From the NCBI RefSeq assembly GCF_029888045.1, contig NZ_JARXRN010000006.1, forward strand, positions 36,766-100,765: a stretch of DNA of 64,000 bases, read 5' to 3'. The stretch is from Luteimonas rhizosphaericola (GTDB taxonomy: Bacteria; Pseudomonadota; Gammaproteobacteria; Xanthomonadales; Xanthomonadaceae). Numbering within the stretch: position 1 is the stretch's first letter; each line of letters starts with the position of its first letter. Below are positions 1-8,385 of this stretch, one piece after another. Below the pieces are notes generated by a model. That model saw only the letters and a program-made list of their open reading frames with translations. It searched no databases and was not told the origin of the DNA. A program made the translations under genes and the position numbers.

Positions 1-209
1 CCCGCCCCCTCACGCTCGAGATCGGCAGCTTCAAGTGCATGCCGCACCCGCTGCACCGGCGCGAACTGTGCGGCGCCGACGCGGTCGCCACGTTCCAGCG
101 CGACGCCTTCGGCATCGATGCCGGCAAGGACTATGGCTTCGACATGACGGTGACATTGCGGATCCAGGCCGAAGCGGTGGCCGTGGACGCCGCCGCGCCG
201 GAAGGCTAG
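1..209 (+). CDS. YceI family protein, C-terminal fragment
   Basis: The gene enters from the left edge, so only the last 68 residues are visible, read in frame 3 to a TAG stop at 207-209. The text contains [10 protein letters not shown], then CGADA and [16 protein letters not shown], which is the usual C-terminal half of YceI lipocalin-like barrel proteins. Family members are normally periplasmic and bind a polyisoprenoid such as ubiquinone or an amphiphile. The signal peptide and start lie outside the window. A second, complete YceI gene sits at 11612-12199. The family call is firm for the visible part; the ligand and role are unknown. Confidence 0.85.
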   Translation, partial: RPLTLEIGSFKCMPHPLHRRELCGADAVATFQRDAFGIDAGKDYGFDMTVTLRIQAEAVAVDAAAPEG

Positions 210-228
210 GCGCGGCCGGTCGCGCGCG

Positions 229-1491
229 TCACGCCAGCGCGGCGTCGGCGCGCGCCAGCAGCAGGCCGCGTTCGCGCGCGTTGCGGGTCATCTCCGCCGC
301 GCGCAGGAATTCGGCTCGCGCTTCCTCGCCCCGCCCGAGCTTGTGCAGCAGGTCGCCGCGCACCGCGGGCAGCAGGTGGTAGCTGCGCAGCGCAGGCGCG
401 TCCACCAGCGCATCGACCAGCGCCAGTCCGTCGGCCGGGCCGGTGTGCATCGACACCGCGACCGCGCGATTGAGCGCCACCACCGGCGTCGGCGCGAGTT
501 CGGCGAGCGCGTCGTACAGCGCGACGATCCGCGCCCAGTCGGTGGTGTCCACGCTGGCGGCGCGCGCATGGCAGGCCGCGATCGCCGCCTGCAGGGTGTA
601 CGGCCCCGGTCCGCCTGCGGCGCGTTCGGCCTGCGCCAGCGCGCGCAGGCCGCGTTCGATGGCCTCGTGGTCCCAGCGCGAACGGTCCTGGTCCTGCAGC
701 AGCACCGGTTCGCCATCCGGGCCCGTGCGCGCGGCGGCGCGCGAGGCCTGCAGCTCCATCAGCGCCAGCAGCCCGAACGTCTCCGGCTCGCCCGGCGCCA
801 GCCCGACCAGCAGCCGCCCCAGGCGCAGCGCCTCGGCGCACAGCGCCGGCCGCATCCAGTCGTCGCCGGCGGTGGCCGCGTAGCCTTCGTTGAACACCAG
901 GTACACCACACCCAGCACCGCCGACAGGCGTTCGGGCAGCTCGTCGCGGCGCGGCACCTCGAACGGCACGTCGGCCTCGCCGAGCGTGCGCTTGGCGCGC
1001 ACGATGCGCTGTGCGACCGTGGCTTCCGGCACCAGGAACGCGCGCGCGATCTCGTCGGTGGTCAGGCCGCACAGCAGGCGCAGGGTGAGCGCGGTGCGCG
1101 CCTCGACCGACAGGATCGGATGGCAGGCGACGAAGATCAGCCGCAGCAGGTCGTCGCCGATGTCGTCGTCCAGCGACTCCTCGCGCGCGGCGTGCAGCTC
1201 GTCGTGCAGGCCGTCGAGCTCCTGCGCGATCTGCGCATGCTTGCGCAGCCGCAGCTGGTGCCGGCGCAGGTGGTCGATCGCGCGATGCTTGGCGGTCGCC
1301 ATCAGCCACGCGCCAGGGTTGTCAGGCAGGCCCGCGTCGGGCCAGCGCTCCAGCGCGGTGACCAGCGCGTCCTGCGCCAGTTCCTCGGCGAGGTCCAGGT
1401 CGCGCACCATGCGCATCAGCGCGGCGACCACCTTCGGCGATTCTTCGCGCCAGACGGCATCGATGCGGCGCTGCAGGTCGGACTGGGCCAT
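229..1491 (-). CDS. ECF RNA polymerase sigma factor, ECF42 type with C-terminal TPR-like extension
   Basis: This 420-residue protein has an ECF sigma core (sigma-2 at roughly 15-85, including the AEELAQDALVTALERWP stretch, and sigma-4 at roughly 125-180 with a TTDEIARAF helix-turn-helix) followed by about 230 extra residues. A long helical extension carrying GPYTLQAAIAACHA is diagnostic of the ECF42/SigJ-like group, where the extension replaces a classical anti-sigma factor. ECF42 genes usually sit beside DGPF/YCII-type genes; none is visible here, and the nearest same-strand gene upstream encodes a VOC protein. The ATG at 1489-1491 has a weak ribosome site. The class is well supported; the regulon is unknown. 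Confidence 0.9.
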   Translation of the reverse strand: MAQSDLQRRIDAVWREESPKVVAALMRMVRDLDLAEELAQDALVTALERWPDAGLPDNPGAWLMATAKHRAIDHLRRHQLRLRKHAQIAQELDGLHDELHAAREESLDDDIGDDLLRLIFVACHPILSVEARTALTLRLLCGLTTDEIARAFLVPEATVAQRIVRAKRTLGEADVPFEVPRRDELPERLSAVLGVVYLVFNEGYAATAGDDWMRPALCAEALRLGRLLVGLAPGEPETFGLLALMELQASRAAARTGPDGEPVLLQDQDRSRWDHEAIERGLRALAQAERAAGGPGPYTLQAAIAACHARAASVDTTDWARIVALYDALAELAPTPVVALNRAVAVSMHTGPADGLALVDALVDAPALRSYHLLPAVRGDLLHKLGRGEEARAEFLRAAEMTRNARERGLLLARADAALA

Positions 1492-1762
1492 GGCGGCGTA
1501 TCAGACCACCGCCCGCGCGCGCGGTGCAAGTCGCGACGGTCATGGCGCACGCCCCGCAGCAGTGCCGCGCCTGGCGCCGCCCTTCGCTGCGCCGGCGTCC
1601 GGCCGGTCCGGTGGAACCCGGGTTGCACGCGCCGCTCGCGCCGGCGCTACCGGCGGCGCGCGCTGCTCTGGCGCCGCGTCGGCCACCAGACGATGCCGCA
1701 CCAGCAGCCCGAGCAGGCTCATCCTCCTGCCCCGCGGCCGGCCGTCGGCGTGTGCGTCGCGG

Positions 1763-2161
1763 TCACGACGGCATCTGGCGCATGTGCACCAGTTCCCACA
1801 CGTGGCCGTCCGGATCGACGAAGCCGTGGCCGTACATGAAGTCCTGGTCCTGCGCGCTGCGATGCGCCTGCCCACCGGCAGCGACCGCCTGGGCCACCAG
1901 CGTGTCGACCTTCTGGTCGCTGTCGCACGACAGGCACACCAGCACTTCGGTCTGCCGTCGCGCATCGACGATGGCGCGGTCGGTGAAGGTGGCGAAGGAC
2001 GGTTCGACCAGCAGCATCACGAAACTGTCCTCGCCGACGATCATGCAGGTGGCGTTCGCATCGTTGAATTGCGGATTGAAGCTGAAGCCGAGCGCGGTGA
2101 AGAACGCGACCGAGGTGCCGAGATGCCTGACCGGCAGGTTGACGAAGATCTTGCGTGGCAT
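1763..2161 (-). CDS. VOC family (glyoxalase/bleomycin-resistance fold) protein
   Basis: A single VOC domain of 132 residues, starting MPRKIFVNLPVRHL and ending in DPDGHVWELVHM, the typical last strand with a metal-ligand-like glutamate. The family covers glyoxalases, dioxygenases and drug-binding proteins, so no substrate can be assigned. I prefer the ATG at 2159-2161 because GGAG lies 5 bases upstream of it; an in-frame ATG at 2177-2179 would add six residues (MSTGAP). It lies upstream of the ECF42 sigma gene on the same strand, across a gap of about 270 bases, and small VOC or YCII proteins are common neighbours of that sigma class. Confidence 0.85.
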   Translation of the reverse strand: MPRKIFVNLPVRHLGTSVAFFTALGFSFNPQFNDANATCMIVGEDSFVMLLVEPSFATFTDRAIVDARRQTEVLVCLSCDSDQKVDTLVAQAVAAGGQAHRSAQDQDFMYGHGFVDPDGHVWELVHMRQMPS

Positions 2162-2334
2162 GGGTGCTCCGGTCGACATGATCGGGCGGGGACGCGTTGC
2201 GCGCGGGCGTGGTGCGGGTGCTTGGCCGCACCCTCGCCCGGACGACGAAGCGGCGACGCGCGGATCGACATCGCGGCACCGCCGCGGCCGAAGGCGTAGG
2301 CTTGGCCGCGACGTCCGTCACGGGAGACTCCACC

Positions 2335-3150
2335 ATGCGTCCGCTCGCCCTGTTGCCGCTCGCCGTCGCGCTGGCGGCGTGCACGCCCTCCAGTCCGACT
2401 GCATCGGCGCCGCCGCCGTCGAGCCAGGTCGCACCGCCAGCGTCATCCGCGTCCGGCGGCGCCCTCGATGCCCGGGCGCTGGCCGCCGCGCACTGGCGCC
2501 TCACCGGCGCGGTGGATGCGGCCGGCGTCCGCATCGGGGCGCTGTTCCCGGCGTCCGATGCGCCACTGCAGCTGGACTTCACCGGCGACCGGATTTCGGT
2601 CGGCGGCGGCTGCAACCGGATGACCGGGCCCTACACGCTGGTCGGCGAACGCCTCGAGGTCGGCGCGCTCGCGCAGACCAAGAAGTTCTGCGGCGGCGGC
2701 GCGCTGATGGCGGCCGACGAGGCGATCGCGGCGCGCCTGGCCGACGCCGGCACGCGGGTGCGCGGCGACGGCGACACCCTGGTGCTGACCACGTCCGGCG
2801 GCGACCGCCTGACCTTCACCGGCACACCCACCGCCGCCACCCGCCATGGCGGCACCGGCGAACGGGTGTTCCTCGAGGTCGCGCCGCAGCGCGTGCCCTG
2901 CCCGCACGCGATGATCCCGGACCACCGGTGCCTGCACGTGCGCGAACTCCCGTTCGACGCCGACGGCCTGCGCCAGGGCGAAGGCGAATGGCAGTTCCTG
3001 TACCAGGAGATCGAGGGCTACACCCACACGCCCGGCGTGCGCAACGTGCTGCGGCTCGACCGCTACGAGGTGGCGGACCCGCCGGCGGACGGCAGTTCGA
3101 TCGCCTACGTGCTCGACATGGTGGTCGAATCGGAGACCGTCGCGCCCTGA
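2335..3150 (+). CDS. META and DUF4377 domain lipoprotein
   Basis: Predicted outer-membrane or periplasmic lipoprotein of 271 residues. The N-terminus MRPLALLPLAVALAAC ends in a lipobox with the acylated cysteine at residue 16, followed by a Ser/Pro/Ala-rich linker. Residues about 50-155 form a META (HslJ-like) domain with the GGGCNRMTGPY signature, and residues about 178-265 form a DUF4377 domain (VAPQRVPCPH, CLHVRE). META proteins such as HslJ are linked to heat shock and antibiotic tolerance in Escherichia coli; the function of DUF4377 is not known. The start at 2335 is preceded by GGGAG at 2322-2326. The gene stands alone on the plus strand between minus-strand genes. Confidence 0.9.
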   Translation: MRPLALLPLAVALAACTPSSPTASAPPPSSQVAPPASSASGGALDARALAAAHWRLTGAVDAAGVRIGALFPASDAPLQLDFTGDRISVGGGCNRMTGPYTLVGERLEVGALAQTKKFCGGGALMAADEAIAARLADAGTRVRGDGDTLVLTTSGGDRLTFTGTPTAATRHGGTGERVFLEVAPQRVPCPHAMIPDHRCLHVRELPFDADGLRQGEGEWQFLYQEIEGYTHTPGVRNVLRLDRYEVADPPADGSSIAYVLDMVVESETVAP

Positions 3151-3201
3151 GTCCCAGCGCGCGCGGAGGCGCCGGGTGTCGGCGACAAGGCCCGCCGCGA
3201 T

Positions 3202-3819
3202 TCAGGCCTGGCGCGCGCCCGGATGCAGCGCGTAGGTGCCGTACACCGCCGCCTCGTCCAGCACGTGGCCCTGCATGGCGCGCAGCACGTCGCCGGCGGT
3301 GAAGGTGGTCGCCAGCTCCAGGCGCTCGACATCGAGCGCGAACACGCGGAAGAAATAGCGGTGCACGCGCAGGTCGTTCGGCGGCGGGTACGGGCCGTCG
3401 TAGCCGAAGTACTCGCCCGCCAGCGCCGCGTCGCCGGCGAACCAGCCGGTGTAGTCGTTCAATCCCTGGCGTGCGCCGGCCGGACCCGGAGGCGAAGCTT
3501 TGCCCCCCTTGGTGACGCCGTCGCTGGCGCTGCCGGCGGCGATCTCGCGCACGTCGGCGGGAATGTCGGCCATCGCCCAGTGCACGAAGTCGCCGCGCGG
3601 ATGCGCGACCGGAATCTCAACGCCGTCCTTGCCGGCCAGCGAAGGATCGGTCGGCGCGTCGGTGTCGATGCACAGCAGCGCGAACGAACGCGTGCCGTCG
3701 GGCGCGCCGTCCCAGGCCAGGTGGGGATTGCGGTTGGTGCCGAAGCCGTCCGGCGCACCCATCGCGAATTCGGCGGGGATCGCCCCGCGCGGCTCGAAAC
3801 TCTCGCTGCGGATCTGCAT
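3202..3819 (-). CDS. YbhB/YbcL family Raf-kinase-inhibitor-like (PEBP) protein
   Basis: A 205-residue phosphatidylethanolamine-binding-protein fold. The family signature is visible as NPHLAWDGAPDGTRSFALLCIDTDAP near residue 35-60 and as the later FVHW and YDGPYPPPNDLRVHRYFF segments that line the anion-binding pocket. Bacterial PEBPs are cytosolic or periplasmic proteins of uncertain ligand; no signal peptide is seen here. The ATG at 3817-3819 has a strong AGGAGG ribosome site about 6 bases upstream. It is separated by 19 bases from the TPR-sulfotransferase stop side, but the two genes look functionally unrelated. Confidence 0.9.
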   Translation of the reverse strand: MQIRSESFEPRGAIPAEFAMGAPDGFGTNRNPHLAWDGAPDGTRSFALLCIDTDAPTDPSLAGKDGVEIPVAHPRGDFVHWAMADIPADVREIAAGSASDGVTKGGKASPPGPAGARQGLNDYTGWFAGDAALAGEYFGYDGPYPPPNDLRVHRYFFRVFALDVERLELATTFTAGDVLRAMQGHVLDEAAVYGTYALHPGARQA

Positions 3820-3838
3820 CTGCGCCTCCTGCCGTGGA

Positions 3839-5920
3839 TCAGGTTTCAGGATAGCCCAGCCGCATCGCGACCGGCGTCAGCTGCGCGAACGGCCCGGCCA
3901 GCACCTCGGCGTAGCGGCGCCAGTGGCCGGCGGGGAAATGGAGTCCGCTCAGGACGCGCCCCCCGACGTCCAAGGGCATTCCCAGCGCTTCCGACAGCGC
4001 CTCACCAAGCGCGGCCGCATCGCTTTCCCGCCCATCGATCAGCACCAGCGACACCCGATACAGCCTGTCCTCGAGGATCTCCAGCAGTTGGCCGATGGCG
4101 CCCGCCAGCCATCGGGCTGCGGCCGCGGGGGAACTAGCGCCGATCCGCATCGGCGAGTCGAACGCCAACCACTGGAGAAGCATGTCGCGTGGATCCCGGA
4201 GCACGAAGACGACGGCAGCGCCGTCGACATGCGGCCGCAGCACGCGCAGCAGGGAATTGTCCCACCACAGCAACCACTCGACTACGTGCCTGCCCTCTAT
4301 GCCGCGCGTGGTCAGGCCCTCGCTCCATTCGCGCATGGCGTGTGCCGGGTCGAGCAGACCGTTGTCCAGCGCGTGAACGCTCGCGTATCGCTGGAACACG
4401 TCGTCCGGCGCTCCGGGTGCCATCCGGTCGGCGCGGAAGCCCGGGACCCCTGAAAACAGGGTCGCAACGTTCTCCACGCAGGAACCCGGCGGCCCCCATA
4501 GAAACAGCGTGCGGACGGGGGTGCCATCGTCCCCCCGTGCGGTCCAGTCCGGCCACGCTCGCCCTGCAGAAACCGGCGCGCTGAGCGGCGGCAGCGGCAG
4601 TCGCCTGGACGCGCGAATCCGGGCAAGCGACTGCCACCGCTCCACTGCCGAAGCATATCGACCGGTCGCATCCTCGAGCAGTCCGAGCGAGGCGATCAGC
4701 CGTTCCCGCGCCGCATCGCCCTCGACAGACGACAACAGCGACTCGACATGCGCGATGGCGGCCGCAGGGTCGCGCTCGCGCAGGATATCGACGATGACCG
4801 TGTGTGCGCCCCCGTGGCCGGGAAGGCGCCGCGCCAGCGCGCGGGCATGCCGAAGCGCAGCATCCGTGTCGCCCGTCGCCAGCGATAGCCGCATCTGCGC
4901 GTCCATCGCGGCAGGGTCGTCGGGCAGCGCGTCCGCCCATCGAGACAACACTTCATACGCCGCGTCCGCAGCGTCAACCGGCACGATGGCCAGACGTGCC
5001 CGCCACAGCGCCGAGGCGTCGGGCGCCGTCGCCAGCGCGGCCTCGAGCGTGCGCGTGGCGTCGTCGCGGTCGTCCAGGCGACGCCAGGCTTCGAGCGCCA
5101 GGGCCAGCGCGCGCGGCGCGCGCGGGTCGGCGGCGATCGCGCGCCGCAGCCAGTCCAGCGCGTCGGCGGGACGGCCGGCCTGCAGCGCGAGTTCGCCCGC
5201 GAGCCGCAGCGTCGCGGCAGGCACCTCGCCCTCCAGCGCGGGCGCCAGCGCGTCGAAGCCTTCGGCGGGGCGCTGCTGGCGCTGCAGGGTCTCGGCCAGC
5301 AGCTGGCGCCACGGTCGCGGACCGCCACGCCGGTCGATCAGGTTGCGCAGGGCCTGTTCGGCGAACGCGTCGTGGCCGTTGGCGATGTAGGCCAGCGCCA
5401 GGCCGAGCAGCACCTGCTCGTCGTCGGGTGCGCGCTCGGCGGCGCGCGACAGCAGCGCCAGCGCCTGGTCCGGACGGCGCCGCCCCAGGGCCACCATGCC
5501 GTCGACACCGAGCAGCCAGGGATGCTCGGGTGCGAGCCTGCCGGCGAGCCGCGACTGCCGCTCGGCCTCGTCCAGATCGCCGCGCGCCAGCGCCAGCTGG
5601 GCCTGCAGCACGTAGGCGCCGAACTGGTTGGGATTGAGCCCGACGCTGCGCTCCAGCGCGGCACGCGCGCCTTCGACGTCGCGGTCGCCCGCGAGCAGCG
5701 TCGCGCGCTGGAAATGCAGGTCCGGATCGTCGGGCACGATCTCCAGCGCGCGATCGACCGCGGCGAGCGCGCCCTCGCGGTCGCCGTTCGCGCCCAGCGC
5801 CACGGCCAGCATGCGCTGCGCGCCGGCGTCGCCGGGTTTGGCCGCGGCGTCGCGGCGGGCGAGCGCGAGCGCCTCGTCGTTCGCGCCGCGGCGCAGCGCT
5901 TCGAGAATCTGGTCCTGCAT
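3839..5920 (-). CDS. TPR-repeat protein with C-terminal sulfotransferase-like domain
   Basis: This 693-residue protein carries about ten degenerate tetratricopeptide repeats (residues roughly 1-440) and then a sulfotransferase-like domain. The domain shows a PAPS 5'-phosphosulfate loop variant, LFLWGPPGSCVENVA at about 475-490, and a 3'-phosphate loop, VFVLRDPRDM at about 570-580. TPR-sulfotransferase fusions are common in Xanthomonadaceae; the acceptor is unknown. The loop lacks the usual PRSGTT text, so catalytic activity is not assured. The part encoding the sulfotransferase (about 3840-4990) looks less GC-rich and less codon-biased than the TPR part, which suggests a composite origin. No clear ribosome site precedes the ATG at 5918-5920. 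Confidence 0.8.
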   Translation of the reverse strand: MQDQILEALRRGANDEALALARRDAAAKPGDAGAQRMLAVALGANGDREGALAAVDRALEIVPDDPDLHFQRATLLAGDRDVEGARAALERSVGLNPNQFGAYVLQAQLALARGDLDEAERQSRLAGRLAPEHPWLLGVDGMVALGRRRPDQALALLSRAAERAPDDEQVLLGLALAYIANGHDAFAEQALRNLIDRRGGPRPWRQLLAETLQRQQRPAEGFDALAPALEGEVPAATLRLAGELALQAGRPADALDWLRRAIAADPRAPRALALALEAWRRLDDRDDATRTLEAALATAPDASALWRARLAIVPVDAADAAYEVLSRWADALPDDPAAMDAQMRLSLATGDTDAALRHARALARRLPGHGGAHTVIVDILRERDPAAAIAHVESLLSSVEGDAARERLIASLGLLEDATGRYASAVERWQSLARIRASRRLPLPPLSAPVSAGRAWPDWTARGDDGTPVRTLFLWGPPGSCVENVATLFSGVPGFRADRMAPGAPDDVFQRYASVHALDNGLLDPAHAMREWSEGLTTRGIEGRHVVEWLLWWDNSLLRVLRPHVDGAAVVFVLRDPRDMLLQWLAFDSPMRIGASSPAAAARWLAGAIGQLLEILEDRLYRVSLVLIDGRESDAAALGEALSEALGMPLDVGGRVLSGLHFPAGHWRRYAEVLAGPFAQLTPVAMRLGYPET

Positions 5921-5983
5921 GGGGGAATCGGGCCGCGCGGCCCACGGTGTGTGCGGGCCGCCGATTGTATCGCCCGCCCGCGC

Positions 5984-6982
5984 TCAGCCCGCCGCGAGCC
6001 GTGCCGCCAGCCAGCGTTCGGCGTAGCCCGACAGGCGCGCATCCTCGAGGAAGCCGCAGTGGCCGCCCCAGGGCAGCAGTTCCACGCGGGTCGCGTCCGG
6101 CAGCGACAGCGCGTGGAAATCCTCGGCCGGGATCACAGGATCGTCCGCCGCCATCAGGATGTGGGTGGGGATCTGCAGGGCGCGCAGGCGGTCGCCGGCG
6201 ATCGAGTAGCCGTCGAAGTAGGCATCGAGGCTGCCGAGATCGGTGTGCCGCTGCACCAGCCACTCGGTGAGCGCGCGCATGCGCAGCTTCAGCGTCGACT
6301 CGTCGAACCCCACGCGGTCGGGGAACAGCACGCGCTTGCGCTGCAGCGAGCCGCGCCACTTGCGCTCGAAGTAGTGCATGTAGAACCACGGCCCGGTTTC
6401 CATCCGCCGCATGGTGCGCGCCGGGTCGAGCACCGGGCAGATCGCGGCCACGCGTGCCAGCGGCAGCCCGGCCTGCGGCGCGCGCAGCGCCAGGCGCAGG
6501 GCGAAGTTGCCGCCGAGCGAGTAGCCGGCCACCACCATCGGGCGCGAAGCGAAGCGCGTCGCGACATCGCGCGCGGCATGCACCACCTCGTCGATGCGGC
6601 AGGAATGGAAGATGTCCGGGTTGAGGTGATGGGTGCCGCCATGGTCGCGGAAGTTGAGCCGGAACACCTCGAAGCCGCGGCCGAGCAGCTGCGCCGCGGA
6701 CAGGCACATGTAGCTCGAGTCCGCGCTGCCTTCCCAGCCGTGCAGCAGCAGCGCCAGGCCGCGCGCCTCGACGCCCGGGATCGCGCTGTGCAGGCCGTGC
6801 AGGCGCACGCCGTCGCCGCCGTCGAGCAGGTGGGCGGTGGTCGTCGCTCCGGTCGCGGCCAGCGCGGCCGCGGCGCGCCGGCGGCGCCACGGACTGCTGG
6901 CCAGGACGGTCTGCAGGTGCGGGCCGCGCAGCCAGCGCGGTGGTGCGTAGTCCGCCGGTTCGCGGCCGCCGTCCGGGATCAC
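5984..6982 (-). CDS. YheT-type alpha/beta-fold hydrolase
   Basis: A 332-residue hydrolase of the YheT/COG0429 family. It begins VIPDGGREPADYAPPRWL and contains LRGPHLQT, the oxyanion-side LLHGWEGS, the nucleophile elbow GYSLGGN and a late GGHCGF histidine, completing a Ser-Asp-His triad. Substrates of the family are thought to be esters or lipids. The start is a GTG at 6980-6982 whose last bases overlap the TGA stop of the acyltransferase gene (GTGA), so the two are translationally coupled. Pairing with an acyltransferase fits a role in lipid or ester turnover, which is an inference. The long open frame continues upstream but has no plausible start or family text there. Confidence 0.9.
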   Translation of the reverse strand: MIPDGGREPADYAPPRWLRGPHLQTVLASSPWRRRRAAAALAATGATTTAHLLDGGDGVRLHGLHSAIPGVEARGLALLLHGWEGSADSSYMCLSAAQLLGRGFEVFRLNFRDHGGTHHLNPDIFHSCRIDEVVHAARDVATRFASRPMVVAGYSLGGNFALRLALRAPQAGLPLARVAAICPVLDPARTMRRMETGPWFYMHYFERKWRGSLQRKRVLFPDRVGFDESTLKLRMRALTEWLVQRHTDLGSLDAYFDGYSIAGDRLRALQIPTHILMAADDPVIPAEDFHALSLPDATRVELLPWGGHCGFLEDARLSGYAERWLAARLAAG

Positions 6983-7734
6983 GGCGACATCGCGGCGACG
7001 ATGCGTTCGCGCGCGGTTTCGGCGATCCGCCGCCGGCCCTCGGCATCGCCCGGCACGATCGGCGGCAGGAACACGACCTCCGCGCCACACGCCGGTTCGC
7101 CGAGCAGGCGCAGGAAGTTGGCGAAGAAGCTCTCGCCCGGCGCGAACGCGACCCGGGTCTGCGCGCTGCCGTGCTCGCCGTAACGCAGCGCCACCGGCTG
7201 CACCGGCACGCCGGCCTCGACCGCGGCCAGGAAGATGCGCGCGTGGAACGGGCCGACTTCGCGCCCGTCGCGCGTGCGGCCCTCGGGGAACACGCCCACC
7301 GCGCGGCCGTCGCGCAGCCGCGCCAGCATCTCGTGCAGCACGCCGCCGAGTGATTCCTGGCTGCCGCGCTGGTGGAAGATCGTCTCGCCGCGCGCCGCCA
7401 GCCATCCGACCACCGGCCAGCCCGCGATCTCGCGCTTGGCCACGAAGCCCATCATCCGCTGGCTGTGCAGCGCCACGATGTCGATCCAGCTCACGTGGTT
7501 GGCCACGAACATCACCGCGCCCGGCATCGGATGCCCGATCCGCCGCACGCGCAGCCCGAACACCCGCATCAGCCCGCCCGACCACAGCCGCACCATGCGA
7601 TACCGCAGGCGTCCGCCGTCGGCCAGGCGCAGCTGCCCGAACGGCGGCGACATCATCAGCAGGGTGAGCGGCAGGTGCACCAGCACGTGCCAGAGCAGGA
7701 ACGGGATGCGGACCGCGTAACGGAAGACACGCAC
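6979..7734 (-). CDS. 1-acyl-sn-glycerol-3-phosphate acyltransferase family protein (PlsC-like)
   Basis: A membrane-associated acyltransferase of 251 residues. It has the catalytic NHxxxxD block (VANHVSWIDIVAL) and the phosphate-binding FPEGRTRDG block, both typical of PlsC-type enzymes that transfer an acyl chain to lysophosphatidic acid or a related lyso-lipid. A hydrophobic N-terminal helix (FLLWHVLVHLPLTLLMM) anchors it to the inner membrane. I place the start at the GTG at 7732-7734 (VRVFRYAVRIP); the open frame runs back to 7845, but that extra stretch is Pro/Ser/Ala-rich and unlike the family. The stop overlaps the YheT start. The window has a second, different acyltransferase at 38120-38722. 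Confidence 0.85.
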   Translation of the reverse strand: MRVFRYAVRIPFLLWHVLVHLPLTLLMMSPPFGQLRLADGGRLRYRMVRLWSGGLMRVFGLRVRRIGHPMPGAVMFVANHVSWIDIVALHSQRMMGFVAKREIAGWPVVGWLAARGETIFHQRGSQESLGGVLHEMLARLRDGRAVGVFPEGRTRDGREVGPFHARIFLAAVEAGVPVQPVALRYGEHGSAQTRVAFAPGESFFANFLRLLGEPACGAEVVFLPPIVPGDAEGRRRIAETARERIVAAMSP

Positions 7735-7945
7735 GAAGGAGGAGCCAGGCGGGGGACGGGGGAAGTCCGAAGCCGCCCACGATACCCAAACCGGCCCGGC
7801 GCGGGCCAGCGCGACGGTGCCCGGCGGAACCGCGGCGCGATGCACCGCGGCTGGTCCGGGTCGCCTCCACTGCCGAAGTGCCTGTCGCCCGCACCGGCCA
7901 GGCGGAGCGTCGGGACCGCGTCCCGGAACAGTACGTCCCGACGCC

Positions 7946-8374
7946 TCAGCGTCCCGCTGCGGGGCGCGGCACCACCGCCAGGGTCAGCCGCGACACGCAT
8001 ACCAGCCGCCCGGCCTCGTCCTCGATCCGGATTTCCCAGACCTGGGTGCTGCGGCCCACGTGCAGCGGGCGCGCGGTGCCGGTGACCAGGCCGCTGCGCA
8101 CGCCGCGCAAGTGGTTGGCGTTGATCTCGATGCCGACCACGCCGTGGCCGTCGGGCGCGCACAGCCCGCCCGCGCTGCTGCCGAGGGTCTCGGCGAGCAG
8201 CACCGAGGCGCCGCCGTGCAGCAGGCCGTAGGGCTGGTGGGTACGCGCGTCGACCGGCATGGTCGCGCGCAGGTAATCGGGCCCGATCTCGGTGAACGCG
8301 ATGCCCAGCGGTTCCATCGCGGTGTTCCGCGACAGCGCGTTGAGCTGGTCCAGCGAGACGTCGGCGCGGAACAT
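7946..8374 (-). CDS. hotdog-fold thioesterase (YbdB/PaaI-like)
   Basis: A 142-residue hotdog-fold protein. The text EPLGIAFTEIGPDYLRATMPVD, then HQPYGLLHGGASVLLAETLGS, then GVVGIEINANHLRGVRSG is the standard layout of PaaI/EntH/YbdB acyl-CoA or aryl-CoA thioesterases, with the catalytic acid expected in the LLHGGASVLLAE helix (Glu). It would hydrolyse an acyl- or hydroxybenzoyl-CoA in the cytosol; the real substrate is not evident. The ATG at 8372-8374 lies 11 bases after the YkvA stop, so the gene probably shares a transcript with 8386-9003. Confidence 0.9.
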   Translation of the reverse strand: MFRADVSLDQLNALSRNTAMEPLGIAFTEIGPDYLRATMPVDARTHQPYGLLHGGASVLLAETLGSSAGGLCAPDGHGVVGIEINANHLRGVRSGLVTGTARPLHVGRSTQVWEIRIEDEAGRLVCVSRLTLAVVPRPAAGR

Positions 8375-8385
8375 CCGCGCCGGGC

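Noticed and set aside
1540..1723. Small minus-strand frame starting MSLLGLLVRHRL in the gap between the sigma and VOC genes
   Set aside because: The ribosome site would touch the ATG directly, the text is Ala/Arg/Pro-rich and no family fits; a decayed DGPF gene is possible but not supportable.
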